39,563 bases of DNA from JAVWHX01 sp036639875 (GCA_036639875.1 JAVWHX010000011.1:1-39563), one strand, 5' to 3'. Shown: positions 1 through 8,662, counted from the stretch's first letter. A program made the numbers and translations. Notes: a model not told the origin generated them from the sequence alone.

Positions 1-1
1 T

Positions 2-319
2 TTGATATATAAATACATTATAGAAAATGAAATAACAGTGAGATCAATAACGACCGATAATGGATTAGAATTCAAGGTATTGGGAGTCGCTGCTAAACGA
101 TTAGGAGTGAAACTATATAAATGTGATCCATATTGTTCATTTCAAAGAGGAACGAATGAAAGATATAATGCATTAGTGAGAAGATTCATTCCAAAAGGAA
201 TATCGATGTATAAAATAGAACAACAGTATTTAGATGATATTGCCTATAAAATAAACAATATGCAAAGGAAAATGTTTGACTATGAAACACCAATTGATAT
301 AGAATTAAAAAAAAGATAA
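2..319 (+). CDS. IS30-family transposase, C-terminal part (cut by window edge)
   Basis: The reading frame is open to the left edge, so only the last 105 or so codons are visible. They match the end of an IS30-type DDE integrase core: TTDNGLEF carries the second catalytic Asp, and CDPYCSFQRGTNERYN carries the final Glu, followed by the family's RRFIPKG block. The protein would cut and join insertion-sequence ends. The TTG at position 2 is an internal Leu codon, not a start. Bases 320-340, directly after the stop, are where the right terminal repeat of such an element would lie. Whether the element is complete cannot be judged here. Confidence 0.85.
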   Translation: MIYKYIIENEITVRSITTDNGLEFKVLGVAAKRLGVKLYKCDPYCSFQRGTNERYNALVRRFIPKGISMYKIEQQYLDDIAYKINNMQRKMFDYETPIDIELKKR

Positions 320-347
320 ATGGTGCGGTTGAGATTTGAATAAAGAA

Positions 348-375
348 AACGATAAGAGAAATTCTTATTGTTTTT
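348..375. terminator. Bidirectional intrinsic terminator
   Basis: A ten-base stem (348-357 with 363-372, one G-U pair) closes a five-base loop and runs into five T. It lies between the converging transposase and MATE genes, and the A-rich left side can serve the minus strand. Confidence 0.7.
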
Positions 376-387
376 AAATATATAAAA

Positions 388-1695
388 TTATGAATTCTTA
401 TGAAGTTTATATTTTTTAAATAAGCAGAATGTACATATGAGCACAAGAGCTTCACTAAGTGGAAATGCACTCCATACTCCTGTTAATGAAAAGAAATGTG
501 AAAGCAGATAAACTATTGGAACAACAATAATGCCACCTCTTAATATAGAGATAATAAATGATGGCTTATTTTTTTCCGTTGAAGCAAAATAAGATACTGC
601 AATCATATTTAACCCAACAAAGAAGAATGCTCCAAAATAAATAATTAACCCCTCTTTAGCAAGCTTTGCCATAACTATATTATTTTCACTATTAAATAAA
701 CCGACAATTGCATCTGGGAATATCATAATTATAAAATAAACAATACATGAAAGGATAAGACTCATAATGCAGGCATATTTACTATAATCATGAATTAAAT
801 GATATTCTTTCTTGCCATAAGCACGACTAAGCAATGGTTGGATACCTTGAGCTATACCTGAGTATAATGCAGTGACAACAATTGCAAGATTACAAATGAT
901 TCCATAACTTGCGACTGCGATATTACCACCAATAGATAAAACAATCATATTAAATACAAAAGTAATAACCCCACCAGATAATTCAGTAATAAAAGATGGT
1001 AAACCAATTGTAAAGATTGTTTTTAAATGCTTGAATGATAAACGTGATTTAATAAAATGAAAATTATTATTTTTATAAATGAAATGTAAACTACAAATAC
1101 ATAGTGTTACAATTGGTGAAAAGCCAGTTGCAAGGGCAGCACCAAACATTCCTAATTGCATTGGAAAAATGAAAATATAATCAAAGACAATATTAAACAG
1201 TGTACCTGCTAACATGGCAAGACTTGCAAGTTTTGGATTATGATCATTTCTCACAAATGTCACAACTATTTGATTAAGAACAAAGAATGGTGTAAAGATA
1301 ATAAAAGTACGTAAATAAGATATAGCTGTCGCGAGAACTTCCTCATTAGCACCAAGCATTTTTACAACAACTTCAGGAAAAAAGAATCCAATCACAACAA
1401 ATGGAATAGATACTAATATCCCTAAAAGAATAGCTTGAGAATAAAAATGATCAGCTTCCTTATTTCTTTCTTGTGAAACAAGAATAGAAAAACGTGTAGC
1501 TGCACCAACTCCAATTAAAAGACCAAAGCCAAAAATAACATTATACATTGGAAGAATAAGATTGAGTGCAGTTAGACCTATAGAACCAACTCCATTTGAT
1601 ATAAAGATTGTATCTGCTAATATATAACAAGACATCCCTATCATACTTAACATACTTAAACTTGTATATTTAAAAAACGTTTGAAATGTTTTCAT
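388..1695 (-). CDS. MATE-family multidrug efflux transporter
   Basis: The 435-residue protein has about 12 hydrophobic segments and begins with the MATE first-helix pattern (SMIGMSCYILADTIFISNGVG). This is the MepA/DinF-like branch, in which cation influx drives export of drugs or metabolites across the cytoplasmic membrane. Length is normal for the family. The gene starts with ATG at 1695 behind a strong GGAGG site and is divergent from a MerR gene only 63 bases away. The promoter between them has the stretched spacer typical of MerR activation, so the pump is probably induced by a ligand of that regulator. The substrate cannot be read from sequence. Confidence 0.9.
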   Translation of the reverse strand: MKTFQTFFKYTSLSMLSMIGMSCYILADTIFISNGVGSIGLTALNLILPMYNVIFGFGLLIGVGAATRFSILVSQERNKEADHFYSQAILLGILVSIPFVVIGFFFPEVVVKMLGANEEVLATAISYLRTFIIFTPFFVLNQIVVTFVRNDHNPKLASLAMLAGTLFNIVFDYIFIFPMQLGMFGAALATGFSPIVTLCICSLHFIYKNNNFHFIKSRLSFKHLKTIFTIGLPSFITELSGGVITFVFNMIVLSIGGNIAVASYGIICNLAIVVTALYSGIAQGIQPLLSRAYGKKEYHLIHDYSKYACIMSLILSCIVYFIIMIFPDAIVGLFNSENNIVMAKLAKEGLIIYFGAFFFVGLNMIAVSYFASTEKNKPSFIISILRGGIIVVPIVYLLSHFFSLTGVWSAFPLSEALVLICTFCLFKKYKLHKNS

Positions 1696-1710
1696 GTTTT
1701 CACCTCCTGT

Positions 1711-1744
1711 GATATAATAAACTATAGGGTTACCCCATAGTCAA
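1711..1744. promoter_or_regulatory. MerR-type divergent promoter and operator
   Basis: On the minus strand a TTGACT -35 (1739-1744) and TATTAT -10 (1714-1719) are separated by 19 bases, the hallmark of promoters that MerR proteins activate by untwisting DNA. A 21-base dyad (1721-1741) with one mismatch fills the spacer and begins with the ACT of the -35. On the plus strand an extended -10, TGATATAAT (1710-1718), overlaps the same bases and can drive the MerR gene, so one bound dimer could control both directions. Confidence 0.75.
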
Positions 1745-1758
1745 GGAGGAAATAAGAA

Positions 1759-2586
1759 ATGTTACAATCTTTTCAAAAAACATATACAACTGGTCAGTTT
1801 GCAAAGTTATGTCATACTACAAAAGATACTCTTTTCCATTATGATCAATTAGGAATATTAAAACCAATGATTATAAAAGACAATGGGTATCGTTATTATG
1901 GTTCGTTTCAATATTATGAATTTGATCTTATTAAAGTCTTGCAAGAAGCACAAACATCATTAAAAGAAATTAAAGAATTTATGGAGAATAGAAATGAAGA
2001 AATATTTATTTCAATACTTCAATCTAAATTCTTGTTGTTAGAAGAAGAAAAAAAGAAAATCGAGAATATGCAAAGAAGAATCACGAATGCGATTGATGTT
2101 ACAGAGTATGGAATGAATATAAGAGAACAAGATATCTCTATTCAACATTTAGAGGAAAAACATATTATTGCATCACCAGTATATGGACATCCTTTAAATG
2201 AAAATGCAATTATGAATTTTATGAGTGATCATTTAAGTTATTGTCATCAAAAGAATTTGATTGAAGATATTCCTTTAGGTGGGATTATCCCTTATGAAAG
2301 TATTGTTCAAAAAAATTATCGAGAATCATATTACTTTTGTTATTTAGATAAAAAGATTAAAGATCAAAGATATCAAATAAAACCAAAAGGATTATATGCA
2401 ATTATCTATCATCATGGTTATTATGATACTTTAAATGATACATTTATGAAATTAGATCAATATATTGAAAAGCAAGGTTATAGAATTTGTGGAAATGCAT
2501 ATGAATATGAAATTTTGAATTATTTTACACGTCGTGATATAAAAAATTATTTGATTGAAATAACAGTTCAAGTAGAGAAAATATAG
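1759..2586 (+). CDS. MerR-family regulator with GyrI-like effector domain
   Basis: Residues about 9-36 form the winged helix-turn-helix (YTTGQFAKLCHTTKDTLFHY), followed by the MerR wing with GYRYY, a coiled-coil dimer helix (about 75-118) and a roughly 155-residue GyrI/BmrR-like ligand domain. At 275 residues it resembles BmrR-type sensors of cationic or amphipathic drugs. It is translated from ATG 1759 behind CAAGGAGG. It sits head to head with the MATE gene and shares its operator, so the likely role is ligand-dependent activation of that pump and autoregulation. The inducing compound is unknown. Confidence 0.88.
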   Translation: MLQSFQKTYTTGQFAKLCHTTKDTLFHYDQLGILKPMIIKDNGYRYYGSFQYYEFDLIKVLQEAQTSLKEIKEFMENRNEEIFISILQSKFLLLEEEKKKIENMQRRITNAIDVTEYGMNIREQDISIQHLEEKHIIASPVYGHPLNENAIMNFMSDHLSYCHQKNLIEDIPLGGIIPYESIVQKNYRESYYFCYLDKKIKDQRYQIKPKGLYAIIYHHGYYDTLNDTFMKLDQYIEKQGYRICGNAYEYEILNYFTRRDIKNYLIEITVQVEKI

Positions 2587-2638
2587 ACAAATACAACAAA
2601 ATCATTTAATATAATAACAACATACTGGGGGAAAAATA

Positions 2639-3457
2639 ATGAAATACAAACTAATAGCATTGGATTTAGATGGAACATTAAAGAATTCAAATAATGAAAT
2701 AACAATGAAAACAAAAAAGGCTTTGATTCAAGCACAAGAGTTAGGAATTAAAATTGTTTTGGCTTCTGGAAGACCAACACCTGGTTTAAGACATGAAGCT
2801 ATTGAATTAATGTTTGATAAATATGAAGGATATCTTTTATCTTTTAATGGAGCAAGAGTATTAGATTATAAGACAAAAGAAACTTTATTTGAACAAACCT
2901 TAACAATTGAACAAGCAAAACAAGCTTATTTAAGATCAAAAGAATTTGGTTTGGCTTGTATGACTTATGATGAAGATATTATTTTAACTGAAAATATTGA
3001 TGATGAGTATGTATGTGTTGAAGCAGAGATTAATGATATATCAAAACAATATGTTGAATCTTTTGATAAAGTCTTAAAAGATCCAATCTATAAAGTTTTA
3101 TTAACAGGTAAACCTGAATATGTTGCTTCTATTGTAGAAGAGTTTAAAGAACCTTTTGGGGATAGTTTAAGTATTTATCGTAGCGCACCATTCTTTATTG
3201 AAATCATGGCACAAAATATAGATAAAGCTCAGTCATTAGATCACTTGGTTAAGAAACTAGGAATCAAACAAGAAGAAGTTATTGCGTTTGGTGATGGATA
3301 TAATGATTTAAGTATGATTGAATACGCTGGTGTTGGAGTTGCGATGGGGAACGCAGTTGATGGCGTAAAAGAAAAGGCGAATATTATAACTTTATCAAAT
3401 GATGAAGATGGTATAGCACATACATTAAATGAACTTATTGAGGAGATTAACGTATAA
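2639..3457 (+). CDS. Cof-type HAD-IIB sugar-phosphate phosphatase
   Basis: The 272-residue protein has all four haloacid dehalogenase motifs: DLDGT near the N-terminus (nucleophile Asp), LASGRP (motif II), the Lys of NIDKAQ (motif III) and GDGYNDLSMI (motif IV). The long insert between motifs II and III is the C2B cap of the Cof/YidA subfamily, which dephosphorylates sugar phosphates, FMN or similar small phosphates in the cytoplasm. A -10-like TATAAT lies at 2610-2615 and a GGGGGA ribosome site precedes ATG 2639. Its stop codon overlaps the next ATG by one base, which suggests coupled translation. Exact substrate is not predictable. Confidence 0.9.
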   Translation: MKYKLIALDLDGTLKNSNNEITMKTKKALIQAQELGIKIVLASGRPTPGLRHEAIELMFDKYEGYLLSFNGARVLDYKTKETLFEQTLTIEQAKQAYLRSKEFGLACMTYDEDIILTENIDDEYVCVEAEINDISKQYVESFDKVLKDPIYKVLLTGKPEYVASIVEEFKEPFGDSLSIYRSAPFFIEIMAQNIDKAQSLDHLVKKLGIKQEEVIAFGDGYNDLSMIEYAGVGVAMGNAVDGVKEKANIITLSNDEDGIAHTLNELIEEINV

Positions 3458-3630
3458 TGTTACCAAAAGATCCAATTATATTATTGAGTTATATAAATAC
3501 AAAGTTAAGAGATCAATATGATTCATTAGAATGGTTATGCGAAGATTTAGATATTGATAAAAAGGATATAGAAGAAAAGTTAAAGTTAATTGATTATATT
3601 TATGATAGACAAGAAAATCAATTTAAATAG
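3457..3630 (+). CDS. Small DUF4250-like protein
   Basis: A 57-codon gene whose ATG shares its first base with the stop of the HAD phosphatase gene. The product starts MLPKDPIILLSYINTKLRD and continues with SLEWLCEDLDID, a pattern I recognise from DUF4250 proteins of Firmicutes. It is acidic, soluble and predicted helical, with a shape suggesting a small helix-turn-helix-like bundle, but function is unknown. The overlap upstream and the 11-base gap to threonine ammonia-lyase place it in the middle of a three-gene operon. Confidence 0.8.
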   Translation: MLPKDPIILLSYINTKLRDQYDSLEWLCEDLDIDKKDIEEKLKLIDYIYDRQENQFK

Positions 3631-3641
3631 GAGAGAAGAAT

Positions 3642-4844
3642 ATGTTAAAATTAAAAGCATTTCAAGAAGCAAAAGAGAGAGTCAACGAAGTTACTGTTTC
3701 AACTCCCTTAATTTATAGCGAACCTTTTTCAAAAGAATGTAAAAATGAAGTCTATATAAAACCAGAAAACTTACAAAGAACAGGGTCTTTCAAATTAAGA
3801 GGGGCTTATAATAAAATTGTAAAGATGGATGATGAAGCGAAACAAAAAGGGTTGATTGCTTCTTCGGCCGGTAATCATGCTCAAGGGGTTGCCTATGCAG
3901 CTAATAAACTTGGAGTTAAAGCAACTATTGTTATGCCGAGTCATACGCCATTAATTAAAGTTGAAGCAACTGAATCACATGGTGCTGATGTTGTCTTAGC
4001 TGGTGAAGTTTATGATGAAGCTTATCAAGCGGCAGTTAACCTACAAAAGAAACATGATTATACTTTTGTTCATCCTTTTGATGATGAAGATGTGATTGAA
4101 GGGCAAGGAACTATTGCCTTGGAAATATTAGAAGAACTTCCAGATACAGATATTATCTTAGTACCTGTTGGTGGTGGAGGATTGATTTCAGGAATTGCAT
4201 GTGCTGCTAAACAAATCAAACCTACAATTAAGATTATTGGAGTAGAACCTGAAGGAGCTGCAAGTGCTTTGGCTGCAATTAATGAAGATCATGTTGTTGA
4301 GTTAAGCGAAGCTATTACCATTGCTGATGGAACTGCAGTTAAACAAATTGGTGAAAAGACATTTGCATATATCAAAGAATATGTTGATGGAATTATTACA
4401 GTTTCTGATTATGAATTAATGGATGCATTTTTATTGTTAGTAGAAAAGCATAAGTTAGTTGCAGAAAATTCTGGAATTTTATCATTAGCTGGATTAAAGA
4501 AATTAAATGAAAAGAATAAGAAAGTTGTTTCTTTAATTAGTGGTGGGAATATTGATGTGTTATCTATATCATCAATGATTAATAAAGGATTGATTTCTAG
4601 AGGAAGAGTCTTTACTTTCTCAGTACAACTTCCTGATAAACCTGGTCAATTAGAATTTGTTGCGCAAGTATTGGCAAGATGTAATGCAAATGTTATTGCA
4701 GTAGATCATAATCAGTTTAAGAACTTTGCTCGTTTTTCAGAAGTGGAATTACGTGTGACTTGTGAAACGAATGGTGAAAAGCATATTCATAGTATTGTTG
4801 AAGAGTTTAATGAAGAAGGATATGTGATTACAAGAATTAATTAA
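3642..4844 (+). CDS. ilvA: Threonine ammonia-lyase with C-terminal ACT domain
   Basis: PLP-dependent deamination of threonine (and serine) to 2-oxobutanoate and ammonia. The PLP lysine is K51 in GSFKLRGAYNK, SAGNHAQG (75-82) is the substrate loop, and the glycine-rich GGGGLISG (about 177-184) binds the cofactor phosphate. The last ~75 residues form a single ACT domain, so this is the 400-residue medium form rather than long biosynthetic IlvA with two ACT domains or short catabolic TdcB. No T-box or branched-chain leader is visible upstream, and no ilv genes are adjacent, so a catabolic or redox role is as likely as isoleucine synthesis. Confidence 0.9.
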   Translation: MLKLKAFQEAKERVNEVTVSTPLIYSEPFSKECKNEVYIKPENLQRTGSFKLRGAYNKIVKMDDEAKQKGLIASSAGNHAQGVAYAANKLGVKATIVMPSHTPLIKVEATESHGADVVLAGEVYDEAYQAAVNLQKKHDYTFVHPFDDEDVIEGQGTIALEILEELPDTDIILVPVGGGGLISGIACAAKQIKPTIKIIGVEPEGAASALAAINEDHVVELSEAITIADGTAVKQIGEKTFAYIKEYVDGIITVSDYELMDAFLLLVEKHKLVAENSGILSLAGLKKLNEKNKKVVSLISGGNIDVLSISSMINKGLISRGRVFTFSVQLPDKPGQLEFVAQVLARCNANVIAVDHNQFKNFARFSEVELRVTCETNGEKHIHSIVEEFNEEGYVITRIN

Positions 4845-4847
4845 GGC

Positions 4848-4878
4848 AATGTGGATAACTTATTCACATTTTTCTTTT
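4848..4878 (+). terminator. Probable ilvA terminator (overlaps DnaA-like boxes)
   Basis: AATGTGGAT pairs with ATTCACATT (one G-U pair) around a short AACTT-type loop, followed by TTTTTCTTTT. The same bases form two inverted DnaA-like 9-mers, so the hairpin may be incidental or dual-purpose. Confidence 0.5.
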
Positions 4879-5088
4879 GTTTATATAGTTATGCACAATA
4901 AATGGTCACTCTCCACCTATTGTTCACTTTTTTTGTCGAAAAAATGTGACTATATATAAGAAAACATGTGTTTTATGCACAAATCATGATAATAAAATAA
5001 ATTATGATTAAAAAGTTGTGCACAACATATCGTCACTATTCACAATAAAACCATAATTTGGAATGAAAATATGTGACAATGTGGATAT
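4850..5088. other. Cluster of DnaA-box-like 9-mers
   Basis: Four exact matches to TTATNCACA lie within 132 bases: 4850-4858 (minus strand, TTATCCACA), 4860-4868, 4889-4897 and 4973-4981 (plus). Near matches follow: the self-complementary GTTGTGCACAAC at 5015-5026 gives TTGTGCACA on both strands, CTATTCACA at 5036-5044, ATATCCACA (minus) at 5080-5088 and TTGTTCACT at 4920-4928. An extremely AT-rich stretch (about 5100-5155) follows. This resembles an origin or DnaA-titration cluster, although dnaA is not in the window. The first inverted pair also reads as a hairpin with a T tail and may terminate ilvA transcription. Confidence 0.6.
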
Positions 5089-5153
5089 AAATAGGGCTCA
5101 GTAAATAAGTTTATATATGTATAATAAAAAATTAATTTTTTTAAAAATTTTTC

Positions 5154-5182
5154 TTGAATTCTGATGTCATTTCTACTATACT
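5154..5182 (+). promoter_or_regulatory. Promoter of the carB leader transcript
   Basis: TTGAAT (5154-5159) and TATACT (5177-5182) are separated by exactly 17 bases, directly downstream of the AT-rich tract. Transcription would start near 5189 and read the leader ORF, its terminator and then carB. I find no second convincing promoter between the terminator and carB. Confidence 0.65.
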
Positions 5183-5211
5183 GTATAAGAATAAGAAAGG
5201 GATGAAGAAGT

Positions 5212-5295
5212 ATGAAGATTTTTGTAGATTATGAAGTAGTTCACAATTTCAAAAAAACAGACTCTTTTTCTCATTTTTCATATTTCTTTATTTAA
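5212..5295 (+). CDS. 27-codon leader peptide upstream of carB
   Basis: A short ORF with ATG at 5212, preceded by a modest AAAGGG site (5197-5202), and a TAA at 5293-5295. Seven of its 27 residues are Phe, because the last third of the RNA is U-rich (a series of TTTTT, TTTTT, TTTCTTTATTT runs between 5257 and 5293). The stop codon overlaps the first bases of the following terminator stem, so a ribosome finishing the peptide would cover the hairpin. This is the layout of a translation-coupled attenuator. No similarity to a known protein is seen, and expression is inferred. Confidence 0.5.
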   Translation: MKIFVDYEVVHNFKKTDSFSHFSYFFI

Positions 5296-5324
5296 ACATA
5301 TCATTTCATTTGATATGTTTTTTT
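5294..5324 (+). terminator. Intrinsic terminator / attenuator in carB leader
   Basis: A ten-base perfect stem (5294-5303 with 5311-5320), a seven-base loop and a run of seven T ending at 5324. It separates the leader promoter from carB, whose ribosome site (GGAGG, 5343-5347) begins 19 bases later, so carB expression requires read-through. Confidence 0.8.
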
Positions 5325-5355
5325 ATGAAAAAAAGCAAAGACGGAGGAAAAAATT

Positions 5356-8300
5356 ATGCCAAAAAGAGAAGACATTAACACAGTATTAGTCATTGGATCA
5401 GGACCTATTATTATTGGTCAAGCTTGTGAATTTGATTATTCAGGGACACAAGCGTGTAAAGCTTTAAGAGGTTTAGGTTATAAGATTGTATTAGTTAACT
5501 CAAATCCTGCGACGATTATGACAGACCCTGAAACAGCTGATGTAACTTATATTGAACCACTTAACTTAGAAAGAGTCACACAAATTATTGAAAAAGAAAG
5601 ACCAGATGCTTTATTACCTAACTTAGGTGGACAATCAGCATTAAACTTATGTTCTGAATTAAATGAAGCTGGTGTATTAGATAAATACAATGTAAAAGTA
5701 TTAGGTGTTCAAGTTGACGCTATTGAAAGAGGAGAAGACCGTTTAGAATTTAAAAAAGAAATGGATAAACTTCATATTGAAATGGCAAGAAGTGAAATTG
5801 CAAACACTGAAGAACAAGCTTTAGCTATTGCTGAAGAATTAGGATATCCTGTTGTTGTTAGACCTGCTTATACAATGGGTGGTGCAGGAGGAGGACTTGT
5901 TTATAACATTGAAGAGTTAAAGACAGTTGTTTCTCGTGGATTACAAGCAAGTATGGTTCACCAATGTTTGATTGAAGAATCAATCTTAGGTTGGGAAGAA
6001 TTAGAAGTAGAAATCGTAAGAGATGCTAAAGGAAAAATGATTACAGTATGTTTTATTGAAAACATTGATCCTTTAGGAGTTCATACTGGAGATTCTTTCT
6101 GTAGTGCTCCAATGTTAACAATCTCTCAAGATTGTCAAGATCGTTTAAAAGAACAAGCATTTAGAATTGTTGAATCAGTAGGAGTTATTGGTGGAACGAA
6201 TGTACAATTTGCTCATGATCCAGTAACAGATAGAATTGTTGTTATTGAAATCAATCCAAGAACTTCACGTTCAAGTGCATTGGCTTCTAAAGCAACTGGT
6301 TTCCCAATTGCTTTAATCTCAGCTATGTTAGCTGCTGGATTAACTTTAGATGAAATTCCTTGTGGTAAATATGGAACATTAGATAAATATGAACCTGAAG
6401 GTGATTATGTCGTTATTAAGTTTGCAAGATGGGCTTTTGAAAAATTCAAAAATGCTGAAGATAAGCTTGGAACACAAATGAAGGCTGTTGGAGAAGTTAT
6501 GAGTATTGGTCAAACATACAAAGAAGCTTTCCAAAAAGCAATTCGTTCATTAGAAACAGGTAGATATGGTTTAGGATATGCTAAGAACTTTAATAAGTTA
6601 TCTAAAGAAGAATTATTAGAAAAATTAACTTATCCAACAAGTGAAAGACAATTTGTTATGTATGAAGCATTAAGAAAAGGTGCGACTGTTGAAGAATTGT
6701 TTAACTTAACTCAAATTAAACATTATTTCATTGAACAAATGAAAGAATTGGTTGAAGAAGAAGAAGCAATTAAAGCATTAAAAGGAAAAGAATTACCTGT
6801 TGATGTTTTAAAACAAGCGAAATTAGATGGATTCTCTGATAAATATTTAAGTCAAATCTTAGATGTTGAAGAAGAAGTGATTAGAAATGAAAGATTAGAT
6901 AATGGTATTAAACAAGCTTGGTTACCAGTTCATGTAAGTGGAACAGTTGATAGTGCATACTATTACTCTACTTATCATGGTGGTGCAGAAAATCATGTTC
7001 ACCATGATAAACAAAAGGTTATGATTTTAGGTGGAGGACCAAATAGAATTGGTCAAGGAATTGAGTTTGATTATTGTTGTGTTCATGCAACATTAGCATT
7101 AAAGAAACTTGGTTTTGAAACAATTATGATTAACTGTAATCCAGAAACTGTATCTACTGATTATGATACTTCTGATAGATTATACTTTGAACCATTAACT
7201 TTAGAAGATGTGTTAAGTATTCATGATAATGAAAAACCAGTTGGTGTCATTGCACAATTTGGTGGACAAACGCCATTAAACTTAGCTGCACAATTAAAGA
7301 AGTTTGGAGTTAAGATTTTAGGAACAACTCCTGAAACAATTGATATGGCAGAAGATAGAGATCTATTTAATGCGATGATGGAAAAATTAGAAATTCCTAT
7401 GCCTGAATCTGGTATGGCTATTAATGGTGAAGAAGCATTAGTTATTGCTCAAAGAATTGGATATCCATTAATGGTAAGACCATCTTATGTATTAGGTGGT
7501 AGAGGAATGGAAGTTGTTTATGATGATGAAAGTTTAAAAACTTATATGGAAGCGGCTGTTGGTGTTACACCTGATAGACCAATCTTAATTGATAGATTCT
7601 TAAACAATGCAATGGAATGTGAAGCAGATGCTATTAGTGATGGTACAAACGTATTTGTTCCTGCAGTTATGGAACATATCGAACTTGCTGGTATTCACTC
7701 AGGAGACTCGGCTTGTATCTTACCTTCAAAACATATCTCAATGCGTCATCTAGATACAATTAAAGAATATACTAAGAAAATTGCTAAAGAAATGAATGTT
7801 CGTGGATTAATGAACATGCAGTATGCAATTGCTGATGGTAAGGTTTATGTATTAGAAGCCAATCCAAGAGCTTCAAGAACTGTACCTTTGGTATCGAAAG
7901 TATGTAACATTAATATGGTGAAGATTGCAACTGAAATTGTTACAAATGAATTAACTGGTAATGAATCACCAGTTCCTGGATTAACTGAAAAGAAAGTTCC
8001 ACATGTTGGTGTAAAACAAGCAGTATTCCCATTCAATATGTTCCCAGAAGTAGATCCTATCTTAGGACCTGAAATGAGATCTACTGGGGAAGTATTAGGA
8101 ATTGGAGCATCTTATGGAGCAGCATTATATAAAGCTGAAGAAGGCGCAAAAACAATCTTACCTACTGAAGGAAAAGTATTGTTCAGTGTTAATGATTTAG
8201 ATAAGCCTCAACTTATTGATTTAGCAAGAGGTTACTATGATGCAGGGTTTACAATTGTAGCAACTGGTAATACATTTGAATTAATCAAAGAAAGTGGAAT

Positions 8301-8574
8301 TCCTGTTGAAAAGATCAAAAAACTACGTGAAGGTAGACCAAACATTACAGATGCTCTTACTAACGGAGAACTTGCATTAATTATCAATACACCTCACGGT
8401 AAACAAAGTGCTGATGATGATAGTTATATTCGTAAATCAGCAATCAAGATGAGAACTCCATATATGACAAATATTGCTGCTGCTAAAGCATCATTAGAAG
8501 GTATTATGGAAATGAAGATTCATGGTGGACATGAAGTTAAGTCTTTACAAGAATATCATAAATCAATTAGATAA
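5356..8574 (+). CDS. carB: Carbamoyl-phosphate synthase large subunit
   Basis: The 1072-residue protein has the full CarB layout: two homologous ATP-grasp halves (about 1-400 and 556-930, each opening with a GSGP/GGGP...IGQ...EFDY motif), an oligomerisation region between them and a C-terminal MGS-like allosteric domain (about 935-1072). It makes carbamoyl phosphate from bicarbonate, ammonia delivered by the small subunit, and two ATP, feeding pyrimidine and arginine synthesis. Length is normal and the key motifs (NPRTSRSS, EANPRASRT) are present. The small-subunit gene carA is not in the window. Expression probably depends on the leader terminator at 5294-5324, which suggests attenuation control. 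Confidence 0.97.
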   Translation: MPKREDINTVLVIGSGPIIIGQACEFDYSGTQACKALRGLGYKIVLVNSNPATIMTDPETADVTYIEPLNLERVTQIIEKERPDALLPNLGGQSALNLCSELNEAGVLDKYNVKVLGVQVDAIERGEDRLEFKKEMDKLHIEMARSEIANTEEQALAIAEELGYPVVVRPAYTMGGAGGGLVYNIEELKTVVSRGLQASMVHQCLIEESILGWEELEVEIVRDAKGKMITVCFIENIDPLGVHTGDSFCSAPMLTISQDCQDRLKEQAFRIVESVGVIGGTNVQFAHDPVTDRIVVIEINPRTSRSSALASKATGFPIALISAMLAAGLTLDEIPCGKYGTLDKYEPEGDYVVIKFARWAFEKFKNAEDKLGTQMKAVGEVMSIGQTYKEAFQKAIRSLETGRYGLGYAKNFNKLSKEELLEKLTYPTSERQFVMYEALRKGATVEELFNLTQIKHYFIEQMKELVEEEEAIKALKGKELPVDVLKQAKLDGFSDKYLSQILDVEEEVIRNERLDNGIKQAWLPVHVSGTVDSAYYYSTYHGGAENHVHHDKQKVMILGGGPNRIGQGIEFDYCCVHATLALKKLGFETIMINCNPETVSTDYDTSDRLYFEPLTLEDVLSIHDNEKPVGVIAQFGGQTPLNLAAQLKKFGVKILGTTPETIDMAEDRDLFNAMMEKLEIPMPESGMAINGEEALVIAQRIGYPLMVRPSYVLGGRGMEVVYDDESLKTYMEAAVGVTPDRPILIDRFLNNAMECEADAISDGTNVFVPAVMEHIELAGIHSGDSACILPSKHISMRHLDTIKEYTKKIAKEMNVRGLMNMQYAIADGKVYVLEANPRASRTVPLVSKVCNINMVKIATEIVTNELTGNESPVPGLTEKKVPHVGVKQAVFPFNMFPEVDPILGPEMRSTGEVLGIGASYGAALYKAEEGAKTILPTEGKVLFSVNDLDKPQLIDLARGYYDAGFTIVATGNTFELIKESGIPVEKIKKLREGRPNITDALTNGELALIINTPHGKQSADDDSYIRKSAIKMRTPYMTNIAAAKASLEGIMEMKIHGGHEVKSLQEYHKSIR

Positions 8575-8591
8575 GAATTATTATTCTCAAT

Positions 8592-8653
8592 AAGGTTTCT
8601 CTAAAGTGAATAAACTTATAAACAAGTTTGTTCAAAGAAGAGAAATCTTTTTT
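8592..8653 (+). terminator. carB terminator, long stacked hairpin
   Basis: An outer stem (8594-8602 with 8639-8647, one G-U pair) encloses an inner ten-base stem (8608-8617 with 8624-8633, one G-U pair). The structure ends in a run of T to 8653. Confidence 0.7.
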
Positions 8654-8662
8654 ATGCATAAG

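Noticed and set aside
3458..3641. Possible T-box or branched-chain leader before ilvA
   Set aside because: The stretch is occupied by the DUF4250 gene and shows no T-box sequence or terminator/antiterminator pair.
5015..5026. GTTGTGCACAAC as a stand-alone regulator operator
   Set aside because: It fits better as part of the surrounding DnaA-like series, though a separate repressor site is not excluded.
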